NCBI GenBank assembly: GCA_021848385.1 | Contig: JAJZUQ010000017.1 | Location: 1 to 49,768 of the forward strand | Direction: 5' to 3' | Origin: Deltaproteobacteria bacterium | GTDB taxonomy: Bacteria > Desulfobacterota > Desulfuromonadia > Geobacterales > Geobacteraceae | Length of the DNA: 49,768 nucleotides | Translations under genes and position numbers: made by a program | The notes under the pieces: generated by a model | What the model was told of the DNA's origin: nothing | What the model saw: only the letters and a program-made list of their open reading frames with translations | Database searches by the model: none | In this document: positions 10,211-17,255 of the stretch, piece by piece | Layout: each line of letters begins with the position of its first letter | Position numbering within the stretch: position 1 is the first letter of the stretch

Positions 10211-11128
10211 ATGGAACTCATCGGTAAAACAAAAATAGATTTCATCGGAATGAAGAAAATTTCCTTCGTGATTTCAAGTATTATTGCCATTATCGGCCTC
10301 ATCGGCGTGGTCCAGATCGGCCGTGGCGCTGCCAACATGGGGATCGACTTCTCCGGCGGCACGGCGGTCCAGCTCAAGTTCAGCCAGCCGGTCAGCATCG
10401 AACAGGCACGGGCTGCCCTTGCGAAGCACAACCTGGCAGAGGCAAACCTTCAGGAGATCACGGAAGGGAACAAGCTGCTCATCAAGGTCGGAAAGACCAC
10501 CCTGGCTACCGGCAAGGCGGCCGATACCATCGTCGATGTCTTTACGAAGGAGATGCCGGGAAACAAATTCGAGGTGGAGAGCTCCATGGAAATCGGCCCC
10601 TCTATCGGAGACAAGCTCCGCAAGGACACCCTCGTCGCGGTTGCTATCTCTCTGCTCGGGATCATCATCTACATAGCCTGGCGCTTCGATTTCAAGTTCG
10701 GGATCGGCGCCACCCTGGCGACGCTCCACGACGTCCTGGCCATGTTCGCGGTCTTCCTTCTCCTGAACAAGGAGGTCAACCTGCTGTTCATCACTGCCGT
10801 ACTGACCATTGCCGGCTACTCACTCACCGACACGGTGGTTGTCTTTGACCGGATACGGGAAAATCTCCACAAGAACCTGAAGGAATCGATGCAAACCGTG
10901 TTCAACAGGAGCATCAACGAGGTCCTTTCCCGGACTATCATTACCTCGCTGACCACGTTCCTCGCTTCCATGTCGCTGTTCCTCTTCGGTGGCGAGGTGA
11001 TCCACGACTTTGCCTTTGCCCTGGTCATCGGCGTCCTGGTCGGGACCTATTCATCCATCTTTGTCGCCAGCCCGATCGTCGCCCTGTGGGAAGAGCGTGC
11101 CGTCAAAGCCGTTCAGGTCAAACCATAA
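10211..11128 (+). CDS. secF: Protein translocase subunit SecF
   Basis: Membrane partner of SecD in the RND-type Sec accessory complex. 305 residues: N-terminal TM helix, GIDFSGGTAVQLKFS (the SecF counterpart of the SecD DLQGG motif), a short periplasmic domain, then five TM helices with YSLTDTVVVFDRIRENL and NRSINEVLSRTIITSLTT. Complete and colinear with the family. Confidence 0.97.
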   Translation: MELIGKTKIDFIGMKKISFVISSIIAIIGLIGVVQIGRGAANMGIDFSGGTAVQLKFSQPVSIEQARAALAKHNLAEANLQEITEGNKLLIKVGKTTLATGKAADTIVDVFTKEMPGNKFEVESSMEIGPSIGDKLRKDTLVAVAISLLGIIIYIAWRFDFKFGIGATLATLHDVLAMFAVFLLLNKEVNLLFITAVLTIAGYSLTDTVVVFDRIRENLHKNLKESMQTVFNRSINEVLSRTIITSLTTFLASMSLFLFGGEVIHDFAFALVIGVLVGTYSSIFVASPIVALWEERAVKAVQVKP

Positions 11129-11142
11129 GAGAAGGGGGCCTT

Positions 11143-11706
11143 GTGAAAAAAGAGCAGATTCTCGTTGCCGTAATTGCTTTGGTTGCCGGACTTTTGCTGG
11201 GGGTACTCTTTTTTGGCAGTAAGAAAGACTCTGCTCCGGTTGACGGCGGAGTTCCCATGGGTGGAGGGGCGCCAGCCGACTACCGGCAGCGGATTTCCGA
11301 GGTGGAAAAGATTGTGGCGAAGGAGCCGAACAACACCCAGGCATGGATCCAGCTTGGTAACGACTATTTTGATACCGACCAGACCCAGAAGGCGATCAAT
11401 GCCTATGGGAAGGCGCTGGAACTCGATCCGAACAACGCAAATGTCCTTACCGATCAGGGGGTCATGTACCGGAAGATGGGGTGGTTCGATAAGGCCATTG
11501 CCAATTTTGAGAAAGCACAGAAGCTCGATTCGAATCACCTGCAGAGCCTCTACAATCTCGGGGTGGTCTATGCCCAGGACCTGAAACAGCCGGCAAAGGC
11601 CGCTGAAGCATGGGGCCGGTATCTGAAGCTGGACTCGACCAGTCCGACAGCCCAGCAGATCAAGGGGATGATGGAACAGTTGAAATCCCCGTCTTCGGGG
11701 AAATAG
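11143..11706 (+). CDS. Membrane-anchored tetratricopeptide repeat protein
   Basis: 187-residue protein with a single N-terminal TM anchor (QILVAVIALVAGLLLGVLFF), a short Gly/Pro/Asp-rich linker and about three TPR units (NTQAWIQLGNDYFDTDQTQKA and following repeats), so the TPR domain probably faces the periplasm. The start is GTG at 11143 after GAAGGGGG; the open frame upstream overlaps secF and is not needed. It is the last gene before a strong terminator, so it probably shares the yajC-secDF transcript. Role unknown; a scaffold at the Sec or envelope machinery is only an inference. Confidence 0.85.
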   Translation: MKKEQILVAVIALVAGLLLGVLFFGSKKDSAPVDGGVPMGGGAPADYRQRISEVEKIVAKEPNNTQAWIQLGNDYFDTDQTQKAINAYGKALELDPNNANVLTDQGVMYRKMGWFDKAIANFEKAQKLDSNHLQSLYNLGVVYAQDLKQPAKAAEAWGRYLKLDSTSPTAQQIKGMMEQLKSPSSGK

Positions 11707-11717
11707 GAAGCCCATGA

Positions 11718-11743
11718 CCCCGCCTTCAGGCGGGGTTTTTTTT
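11718..11743 (+). terminator. Rho-independent terminator of the sec/TPR operon
   Basis: CCCCGCCT, a 2-nt loop, AGGCGGGG, then eight T's, 12 bp after the TPR gene stop. It separates that operon from recJ. Confidence 0.92.
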
Positions 11744-11763
11744 CAGGAAGAGCAGGAGCATCT

Positions 11764-13485
11764 GTGGAACCGGTTATCGCGCGGCGTTGGAAAATAAGGG
11801 GAGCAGAGCAGTCACACGTCGAGCAACTGGTTCGCGAGTGTACGGTTAACCCCCTCGTCGCCCGGCTGCTGGTCAATCGCGGCATTGTCGAACCGGATGC
11901 CGCCCGCCGTTTCATGGGAGGGACCCTGGCAGACATCCACGACCCTTTCCTCCTGCGCGGTATGGAGACGGCTGCCGCCAGGCTGGCCAGAGCGGTGGAG
12001 GGGGGCGAGGCGATCTGTATCTACGGCGATTACGACGTGGACGGGATAACGTCGGTGGCGCTGCTCGTCAGTTTCTTCCGGGCACTCGGGGCAACGATCT
12101 TTTACCATATCCCCCTGCGGCTGGAGGATGGCTACGGTCTTTCCGCCGAAGGGATCGCCGGCGTGGCCGAACAGGGGGCGCGGGTCATCGTCAGTGTCGA
12201 CTGCGGCATCACGGCAGTGGCCGAGGCTGAACTGTGCCGGCAGCTGGGTGTCGATCTCATCATTACCGATCACCACACGCCGGGGGAGTTGATTCCGGCA
12301 GCCTATGCCGTCATCAATCCCCACCAGCCGGGGTGCCCGTTTCCCTTCAAGAATCTTGCCGGGGTCGGCGTTGCCTTCAACCTCCTCATCGCCATCAGGA
12401 GCCGGCTGCGCGATGCCGGCTATTTTGACCGCCGGCCCGAACCGAACCTGCGCGAGTACCTGGACCTGGTCGCTCTCGGTACCATTGCGGACGTCGTACC
12501 GTTGACTGATGAGAACCGCATCCTCGCTTCCTACGGGCTGCGTGAACTTACCGCATCGCCCCGGCCCGGCATCCAGGCGTTAAAGGCCGTTTCGGGCGTT
12601 GACGGAGCGGTATCCTCCGGTACGGTCGGATTCCGTCTTGCGCCGCGCCTCAACGCGGCAGGCCGGCTGGAGGACGCCGCTCTCGGTGTCGATCTTCTTC
12701 TCTGCTGCGAACGGCAACGGGCCCAGGTAATGGCGGAGGCACTGGATGCCAGCAATACCGAGCGGCAGGCACTTGAGCAGCAGATACTCCACGATGCCCT
12801 GGCGATGGTGAAGGGAGAGCCCGGAGGGAGCGGGAGAAAGAGCATCGTCCTGGCATCCGAGGCCTGGCATCCGGGGGTAATCGGCATTGTCGCCTCCCGA
12901 CTGGTCGATCTGTTCCACCGTCCCACCATACTCATTGCCCTGCAGGACGGCAACGGGAGGGGGTCCGGCCGAAGCATCCCGGGGTTCCATCTCCATGACG
13001 CCCTCCATGCCTGTGCCGATCACCTCGTAAAATTTGGTGGTCACAAGTATGCCGCCGGCCTCTCCATCGACGAGGAGACCCTGGAAAAATTCGTGGCCGA
13101 GTTCGAGATGGTCGCGGACGGACTCCTTTCCACCGAAGACCTTCTCCCCGAACTGGCGATCGATGCCGAGCTCGGGCCGGATGACCTTACGCTCCAGCTG
13201 GCGGAACAGGTTGAAGCGCTTGCTCCCTTCGGCATGGGTAACCCGGAACCGGTCTTCGTGCTCCACGGGGTGAGGATAACGGAGCGGCGTGTCCTCAAGG
13301 ATCGCCATCTCAAACTCCGGATCACGGCCTCAGGCAGGACGTTCGACGCCATCGGCTTTAACATGGCCGGGAGGGACAACCCGGGTGAACGGTGGGACAT
13401 GGTTTTCACCCTGGGGGTGAATGCCTGGAACGGTAAAAAACATCTTCAATTGCGCCTGAAGGATTTCAGGGGAGCGGAGAAATAG
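11764..13485 (+). CDS. recJ: Single-stranded-DNA-specific exonuclease RecJ
   Basis: 5'-to-3' ssDNA exonuclease of recombination, mismatch and base-excision repair. 573 residues. DHH phosphoesterase motifs are visible: IYGDYDVDGITSVALL, SVDCGIT and LIITDHHTPGE, then GTIADVVPL. The DHHA1 domain has GRGSGRSIPGFHLHDAL and FGGHKYAAGLSI, followed by the C-terminal OB-like region (APFGMGNPEPVF). The start is GTG at 11764, 20 bp after the terminator T tract. The CDF transporter gene begins 1 bp after its stop. Confidence 0.97.
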   Translation: MEPVIARRWKIRGAEQSHVEQLVRECTVNPLVARLLVNRGIVEPDAARRFMGGTLADIHDPFLLRGMETAAARLARAVEGGEAICIYGDYDVDGITSVALLVSFFRALGATIFYHIPLRLEDGYGLSAEGIAGVAEQGARVIVSVDCGITAVAEAELCRQLGVDLIITDHHTPGELIPAAYAVINPHQPGCPFPFKNLAGVGVAFNLLIAIRSRLRDAGYFDRRPEPNLREYLDLVALGTIADVVPLTDENRILASYGLRELTASPRPGIQALKAVSGVDGAVSSGTVGFRLAPRLNAAGRLEDAALGVDLLLCCERQRAQVMAEALDASNTERQALEQQILHDALAMVKGEPGGSGRKSIVLASEAWHPGVIGIVASRLVDLFHRPTILIALQDGNGRGSGRSIPGFHLHDALHACADHLVKFGGHKYAAGLSIDEETLEKFVAEFEMVADGLLSTEDLLPELAIDAELGPDDLTLQLAEQVEALAPFGMGNPEPVFVLHGVRITERRVLKDRHLKLRITASGRTFDAIGFNMAGRDNPGERWDMVFTLGVNAWNGKKHLQLRLKDFRGAEK

Positions 13486-13486
13486 C

Positions 13487-14386
13487 ATGCTGAGAGAAGA
13501 GCGATTCAGCCGGGCCGACCGGGTCATTAAGGTCGGTTTCTGGATCAATGCCGTACTCATGGTGATGAAGCTCCTGGCCGGGCATTACGGGCGGTCGGAA
13601 GCGGTCTTTGCGGATGGTTTGGAGAGTGCCTGCGACTTCATCGCCATCTCGGCCACCATGCTTGCTCTCAGAATCGGCCGCAAGCCGTTCGACGAAAAAC
13701 ACCCCTACGGCCACGGCAAGGCCGAAAGCATCTCTGCCATCGTCGTGGCCCTGATCATCCTTGTCACCGGTGGGGGGATCCTCTACAAGGCGGTCCATAC
13801 GATCATGGACCGCAGCTATGGTGAGCCGGAGCTGATCGCCGTGGCTGCCGCCCTGGCAACAGTCCTCATCAAGGAGGCGCTCTGCCGCTATTCCATCAGG
13901 GTCGGCGGCAGCCTGGGGAGCCCTGCGGTCATTGCCATCGCCAAGGACCATCGCAAGGACGCTGTCACCTCCGTCGCCACCCTCATCGGGGTAGGAGGCG
14001 CCTATCTCGGCATCCCCATCATGGACCCCCTGGCGGCGGGACTTACGTCCTTCTTCATCTTCCACATCGGCTTCGAGACCTTCCGGTCGGCAGCCCACGA
14101 CCTGATGGACGGCCAACCCCCCGCGGAACTCATTGCTGACATGAGAGTCCTTGCCGAAGGGGTTCCCGGGGTCGAACACGTCCACGAAATACGGGGACGG
14201 CGCTCCGGCCAGTACCTCATCGTCGACCTCAAGCTCGATATGGACCCGGAGATGACGGTCAAACGCTCCCACGACATTGCTACCGAGGTGAAGAGACGCA
14301 TTTTCGAGCGGTTCCCCAACGTGGGTGACGTCATGATCCATATTAACCCCCACGACGAAGAGCATGAAGACCTGATTCGTCTCTAA
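13487..14386 (+). CDS. Cation diffusion facilitator (CDF) family metal transporter
   Basis: 299-residue inner-membrane metal/proton antiporter with about six TM helices and a C-terminal cytoplasmic dimerisation domain. The first transmembrane metal motif reads FADGLESACD (E-x3-D) and the second KDHRKDAVTS (D-x3-D). Zinc CDFs usually carry H-x3-D or D-x3-D in helix 2 and H-x3-D in helix 5, so the acidic helix 5 pair suggests Mn, Fe or Co rather than Zn (inference). The conserved HPYGHGKAE loop is present. It starts 1 bp after recJ with GGAG upstream, so it is probably co-transcribed with recJ. Confidence 0.92.
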   Translation: MLREERFSRADRVIKVGFWINAVLMVMKLLAGHYGRSEAVFADGLESACDFIAISATMLALRIGRKPFDEKHPYGHGKAESISAIVVALIILVTGGGILYKAVHTIMDRSYGEPELIAVAAALATVLIKEALCRYSIRVGGSLGSPAVIAIAKDHRKDAVTSVATLIGVGGAYLGIPIMDPLAAGLTSFFIFHIGFETFRSAAHDLMDGQPPAELIADMRVLAEGVPGVEHVHEIRGRRSGQYLIVDLKLDMDPEMTVKRSHDIATEVKRRIFERFPNVGDVMIHINPHDEEHEDLIRL

Positions 14387-14494
14387 CGTAAATTGCGACC
14401 CCCGATTGCCATTCCTCAAGGCTGCTGTATACTTTACTGGGTTGCCTGCAGCGCGTATCCTCATATCCCGAATGGCAGGCAAAAGAGGTGCGCT

Positions 14495-14689
14495 ATGAAT
14501 ATTCGGGTGCTCTACAGCGACAACAGCAGCGGCATGGTGTCTGATTCACTGCTTCAGGACTTGATCGCCAAGGGAAAGGTCGTGGCCTTCTTCCGTTCAA
14601 CCGGTTGGGTCCATGTGAAACGTGGCCCTCTCCGGAGAGGCGAAGGGAGATACGTCGGAACCGAGAGAAGAAGGAATGCACCGGCATAG
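14495..14689 (+). CDS. Small conserved hypothetical protein, GSU3473-like
   Basis: 64-residue basic protein beginning MNIRVLYSDNSSGMVSD and containing KGKVVAFFRSTGWVHV. It resembles, from memory, a small family of Geobacter proteins named after GSU3473. The start at 14495 is chosen because of a GAGGTG ribosome-binding site; an open frame runs further upstream but has no such support. No catalytic motif, signal or TM segment. Function unknown. It lies between the CDF gene and rubrerythrin on the same strand. Confidence 0.7.
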   Translation: MNIRVLYSDNSSGMVSDSLLQDLIAKGKVVAFFRSTGWVHVKRGPLRRGEGRYVGTERRRNAPA

Positions 14690-14736
14690 CCTGCATCGTG
14701 ATGCAGTGACGTATAATCAATCCAGAGGAGGTAGCA

Positions 14737-15243
14737 ATGTCGAATGGACCAAAATCGGAAAACGATCTGAAGGAGGCGTTTGCCGGGGAATCCCAGGCGA
14801 ATCGCAAGTACCTGGCCTTTGCCAAGCAGGCTGACAAAGACGGGTACCCTCAGGTTGCAAAACTGTTCCGTGCCGCTGCCGAGGCGGAGACCATACATGC
14901 CCACAACCATCTGCGGGCGCTTGGCGGCATCAAGGATACCCGTGAGAACCTGCTGGAAGCGATTGCCGGGGAGACCCACGAATTCATGCACATGTATCCC
15001 CAGATGATCGCTGACGCCGAACTGGAAAAGTCCGATCTGGCGCGGCGTTCCTTCGTGTTCGCCAACGCCGTCGAGAAGGTCCACGCTGCACTTTACCAGA
15101 AAGCGCTCGACACCCTCGGGACGGCGGCCGAGTCATTTGACTACTATGTCTGTCCGGTCTGCGGCCATACGGTAGAGAGAGGGGCTCCTGATACCTGCGA
15201 GGTATGTGGCGCCAAGGGGAGCGTGTTCGTCAGGGTAACGTAG
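14737..15243 (+). CDS. rbr: Rubrerythrin
   Basis: Non-haem diiron peroxidase that reduces hydrogen peroxide in the cytoplasm of anaerobes. 168 residues: a ferritin-like four-helix domain with the iron-ligand Glu/His motifs (FAGESQANRKYLAF, EAETIHAHNH, AGETHEFMHMY, NAVEKVHAAL), then a C-terminal rubredoxin-like iron site CPVCGHTVERG...CEVCGAKG. A strong AGAGGAGG site precedes the ATG. The TAG stop lies in the left arm of a palindromic element, and a terminator-like hairpin follows at 15336. Confidence 0.96.
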   Translation: MSNGPKSENDLKEAFAGESQANRKYLAFAKQADKDGYPQVAKLFRAAAEAETIHAHNHLRALGGIKDTRENLLEAIAGETHEFMHMYPQMIADAELEKSDLARRSFVFANAVEKVHAALYQKALDTLGTAAESFDYYVCPVCGHTVERGAPDTCEVCGAKGSVFVRVT

Positions 15244-15307
15244 GTGTGGCGCTTGCTTTGCCCGATCGGGGCGCGGTTATCAGGGCGCGGCAAGCAGCGC
15301 CCCTACG
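15239..15307. repeat. Palindromic REP-like element containing the rubrerythrin stop codon
   Basis: Imperfect palindrome: the left arm CGTAGGTGTGGCGCTTGC and the right arm GCAAGCAGCGCCCCTACG flank a GC-rich centre. The TAG at 15241-15243 is the rubrerythrin stop. Placement matches the element at 8064-8122, although the inner sequence differs. Confidence 0.65.
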
Positions 15308-15335
15308 TATCATCAGGAAATGTGCATAAAGGAGA

Positions 15336-15365
15336 GGGCGGCCAGTTGGTCGCCCTTTCGTTTTG
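15336..15365 (+). terminator. Likely terminator of rubrerythrin
   Basis: GGGCGGCC (15336-15343), loop AGTT, GGTCGCCC (15348-15355; one G-T pair), then TTTCGTTTT. It lies about 95 bp after the rubrerythrin stop. Confidence 0.7.
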
Positions 15366-15424
15366 TGGTTGACGCGGGGCGGGGTGAGGTGTAGGAAAGA
15401 TTAAGTGATTTTAGGGGAGAGGCA

Positions 15425-15544
15425 ATGAAATCAAGACTTCATATCTGCGTAGTAACCGGCCGTCGCCGGCGGAGTAAGTCCGCCGGGGCGGCTTTTTTTA
15501 CCGGATATGGTTATGAGACGTATTATGTCGTAAATATGGGGTAA
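15425..15544 (+). other. Possible 39-codon ORF overlapping a terminator-like hairpin
   Basis: An ATG at 15425 follows GGGGAGAGG and opens a 39-codon frame ending in TAA at 15542-15544. The middle of it is a long hairpin (about 15459-15492; CCGGCGGA / TCCGCCGG core) followed by seven T's, a terminator signature. The hairpin makes translation of the whole frame doubtful; a small RNA or leader ending at the T tract is at least as likely. No family resemblance was recognised. Confidence 0.25.
15459..15499 (+). terminator. Terminator-like hairpin in the rubrerythrin-RAYT spacer
   Basis: GCCGTCGCCGGCGGA pairs imperfectly with TCCGCCGGGGCGGC across GTAAG, followed by TTTTTTT at 15493-15499. No clear gene ends immediately upstream, so it may end a short untranslated transcript. 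Confidence 0.6.
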
Positions 15545-15898
15545 CCTTGGACGGCACGAGAAAAGATAGAGATGGGCTACGATCCGGATATCCATAACCG
15601 GCATTCAATCCGGCTCAAGGAGTACGATTACAGCTTTGCTGGTGCGTATTTCGTTACGATATGTGTCCACGGGCGCGAGTCCCTGTTCGGAGATGTCACC
15701 GAAGGTGAAATGCGGTTGACCGATGGTGGATGGATTGTGGAACGAGGGTGGTCGGCATTGCCGGAACGATTTCCGAACGTTGAATTGGACGTATGGATAG
15801 CGCCCGCTCGCAAGGGCGGGCGAAGGTTCGGGTGCGGCTTTGGCACGGTCAATGTCAGTCAGATGAGGAAGTTGCATCTGTGCTGGCCACCGGAACGA

Positions 15899-15923
15899 AT
15901 TTTTCAGACGTCATCTGAAAAAT
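15899..15923. repeat. Perfect inverted repeat inside the RAYT relic
   Basis: ATTTTTCAGA and TCTGAAAAAT arms flank CGTCA. It may mark a deletion junction or an operator-like palindrome; its role is unknown. Confidence 0.55.
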
Positions 15924-15999
15924 CGGTTCTTTTGGAAGAAGATGAGAAGTCAGCCCTTGAAAAGGGAAAAACGGGTAGTGATTTGCAGGGCACTGCTGC

Positions 16000-16043
16000 C
16001 CCCTCATCCGGCCTTCGGCCACCTTCTCCCTCAGGGAGAAGGT
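16000..16043. repeat. REP-like double hairpin
   Basis: Two adjacent hairpins: GGCC-TTC-GGCC (16010-16020) and CCTTCTCCC-TCA-GGGAGAAGG (16022-16042). This is a common REP-type form, located at the end of the transposase relic. Confidence 0.75.
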
Positions 16044-16098
16044 ACTAACGGAAGATTAGTGTTAATCAGGAAAAATAATAAATGGCGGATATCGGTAG

Positions 16099-16941
16099 TT
16101 ATGCCGCAACCAATGCCTCTCCAGCCAGTAGTATCCGGTCGTCTTCAATAGTTATTGCCTGGGCGCTGTGCTCGATAAGTTCGTAGAGGCGGAGGTATTT
16201 TTCCACTTCCGCGGGCTGGCCTGTTTTCCGGCCGAAATACTTGCCCGGCTGGATGAAGACGTCGGTGGCCGACTGGTCGTCATAGATGGCGAAGTCGCAG
16301 GAACTGTTGGTGTCGCGACCACTGATGTCGCTGGCAACGGGGAGTTCGTCCCGGTAGACGATCCGCACGTCGATATCGTCGTGATACTGGGCGAGAAGAA
16401 CTTTTTGTACTTCAGAATCGATCAGTTCGTCTCTTCCCACCACGAAGATGCGGGTGATCCGTACCCCACGGTCGAGGGCACGCAGGTTGGACTGGTAAAA
16501 GTTGAGGATCGCTCCGCGACTGCCCCAGCCGCTGGTGAGGGGATCGACCGCTTTTATGGAGCGGGTGGCCTGGTCGGCGAGTTTGGCCCCTTCCAGGTAG
16601 AACTCAGTATCGTCGAGGGGGATGTATCCCTGCTGGAGGAGGGCGAGGGTCCGTTTTGTTCCCGTCATGAGTTCGCTGGCCTTGGTCTGGCATTCCGGGT
16701 CGGTGATCCGGGCGATGGCTTCCGGAATTTCATGGGCATGCAGGTATTGCTCCCGCAGCTCTTCTCGGGTCTTTTCGATCTCCTCGCGCAAAAGCCAGGT
16801 AACAAGGGACAGCAGGATGCCGGCGGCGAAGATGGTGTAGGCCGCTTCCTTGTAATCGAGGACCCAGTGGAAAAAGATAGCCAGGCCGGAGCCGGCAAGG
16901 AATTCGATGAAGACCGCCATATTTTGTATTTTTTTGTTCAT
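16099..16941 (-). CDS. Two-helix membrane protein with a PLD-like C-terminal domain, under riboswitch control
   Basis: 280-residue protein of unknown function. Two N-terminal TM helices (about 8-27 and 32-52) precede an amphipathic helical linker (LREEIEKTREELREQY) and a soluble domain of about 200 residues. The segment QATRSIKAVDPLTSGWGSRG, NFYQSNLRALDRGVRITRIF and following residues resembles one lobe of a phospholipase D-like fold, but no HxKxxxxD motif is present, so a binding or sensory role is more likely than catalysis (inference). The start at 16941 has GAGGTG upstream. The gene is preceded by a promoter, a GEMM-I riboswitch and a terminator (17000-17172) on the same strand, so its expression should respond to a cyclic dinucleotide. 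Confidence 0.85.
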   Translation of the reverse strand: MNKKIQNMAVFIEFLAGSGLAIFFHWVLDYKEAAYTIFAAGILLSLVTWLLREEIEKTREELREQYLHAHEIPEAIARITDPECQTKASELMTGTKRTLALLQQGYIPLDDTEFYLEGAKLADQATRSIKAVDPLTSGWGSRGAILNFYQSNLRALDRGVRITRIFVVGRDELIDSEVQKVLLAQYHDDIDVRIVYRDELPVASDISGRDTNSSCDFAIYDDQSATDVFIQPGKYFGRKTGQPAEVEKYLRLYELIEHSAQAITIEDDRILLAGEALVAA

Positions 16942-16999
16942 GCGTCACCTCTTTCGGTGCAGTGCCAGGTGTGGGTTGGTCATAGCTCGGCCGGAGCAT

Positions 17000-17050
17000 A
17001 AAAAAAGCCGGGCCGCCCCATATCCGGTAAGATATTTCGGCGGCCCGGCT
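17000..17050 (-). terminator. Rho-independent terminator forming the riboswitch expression platform
   Basis: On the minus strand AGCCGGGCCGCC (17050-17039) pairs perfectly with GGCGGCCCGGCT (17017-17006), with an inner ATATC/GATAT stem, followed by seven U's. The left arm is also the 3' part of the GEMM aptamer, so aptamer folding and terminator formation are mutually exclusive. That is a transcriptional ON-switch layout. Confidence 0.88.
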
Positions 17051-17112
17051 GTCTCGATGAGACCCTGTGGGTTTTCCGTCCCATCCTCGCGGATGGTTTA
17101 GTATTGTCGTCT
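17031..17112 (-). promoter_or_regulatory. GEMM-I (GEMM-Ib, probable 3',3'-cGAMP) riboswitch aptamer
   Basis: Read on the minus strand, the segment contains in order ACGACAATACTAAACC, the hairpin CATCC-GCGA-GGATG with a GNRA tetraloop, GGGACGGAAAACCC, a second hairpin GGGTCTC-ATC-GAGAC, and AGCCGGGCCGCCGAAATATC. This is the GEMM-I architecture (Rfam RF01051). From memory it is nearly identical to the Geobacter 3',3'-cGAMP riboswitch whose crystal structure was solved, including the ACAATAC junction that separates cGAMP-selective from c-di-GMP-selective members. Ligand selectivity is inferred from this resemblance. It overlaps a terminator and controls the gene at 16099-16941. Confidence 0.92.
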
Positions 17113-17143
17113 ATCTGCTGCAGGTTTATTTAATGTCGCTCAG

Positions 17144-17172
17144 ACCATACCTGCTTTGTTCCCGAAAGTCAA
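17144..17172 (-). promoter_or_regulatory. Sigma-70 promoter of the riboswitch-controlled gene
   Basis: On the minus strand TTGACT (17172-17167), 17-bp spacer, TATGGT (17149-17144). The predicted start is near 17137, about 25 nt before the aptamer begins. It lies beyond the htpG stop (17256), so the unit is independent of htpG. Confidence 0.7.
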
Positions 17173-17255
17173 CGTTACCCCCTCCGTTTTGGCGCGGCAC
17201 TCCAGGCGCAGCCCCATTGGCTGGGCGTCTACTGGGTCTGCACCGGGTCTTCCGG

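Larger units (their letters stand above)
15572..16048 (+). pseudogene. Broken REP-associated tyrosine transposase (RAYT, IS200-like Y1 family)
   Basis: The first 75 or so residues match the start of RAYT proteins (HNRHSIRLKEYDYSFAGAYF, VTICVHGRESLFGD, LPERFPNVELD). Where the family continues with the catalytic His-x-His segment (MPNHxHG), the reading changes to APARKGGRRFGCGF, and neither that motif nor a recognisable catalytic Tyr helix follows. The remaining sequence is unlike the family and ends in translated palindromic repeat (PSSGLRPPSPSGRRY). It is therefore a deleted, inactive relic. Proteins of this family mobilise or maintain REP palindromes, and such palindromes surround it (15239, 16000). 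Confidence 0.8.

Noticed and set aside
16099..16941. Active phospholipase D or nuclease
   Set aside because: No HxKxxxxD motif could be found in the soluble domain.
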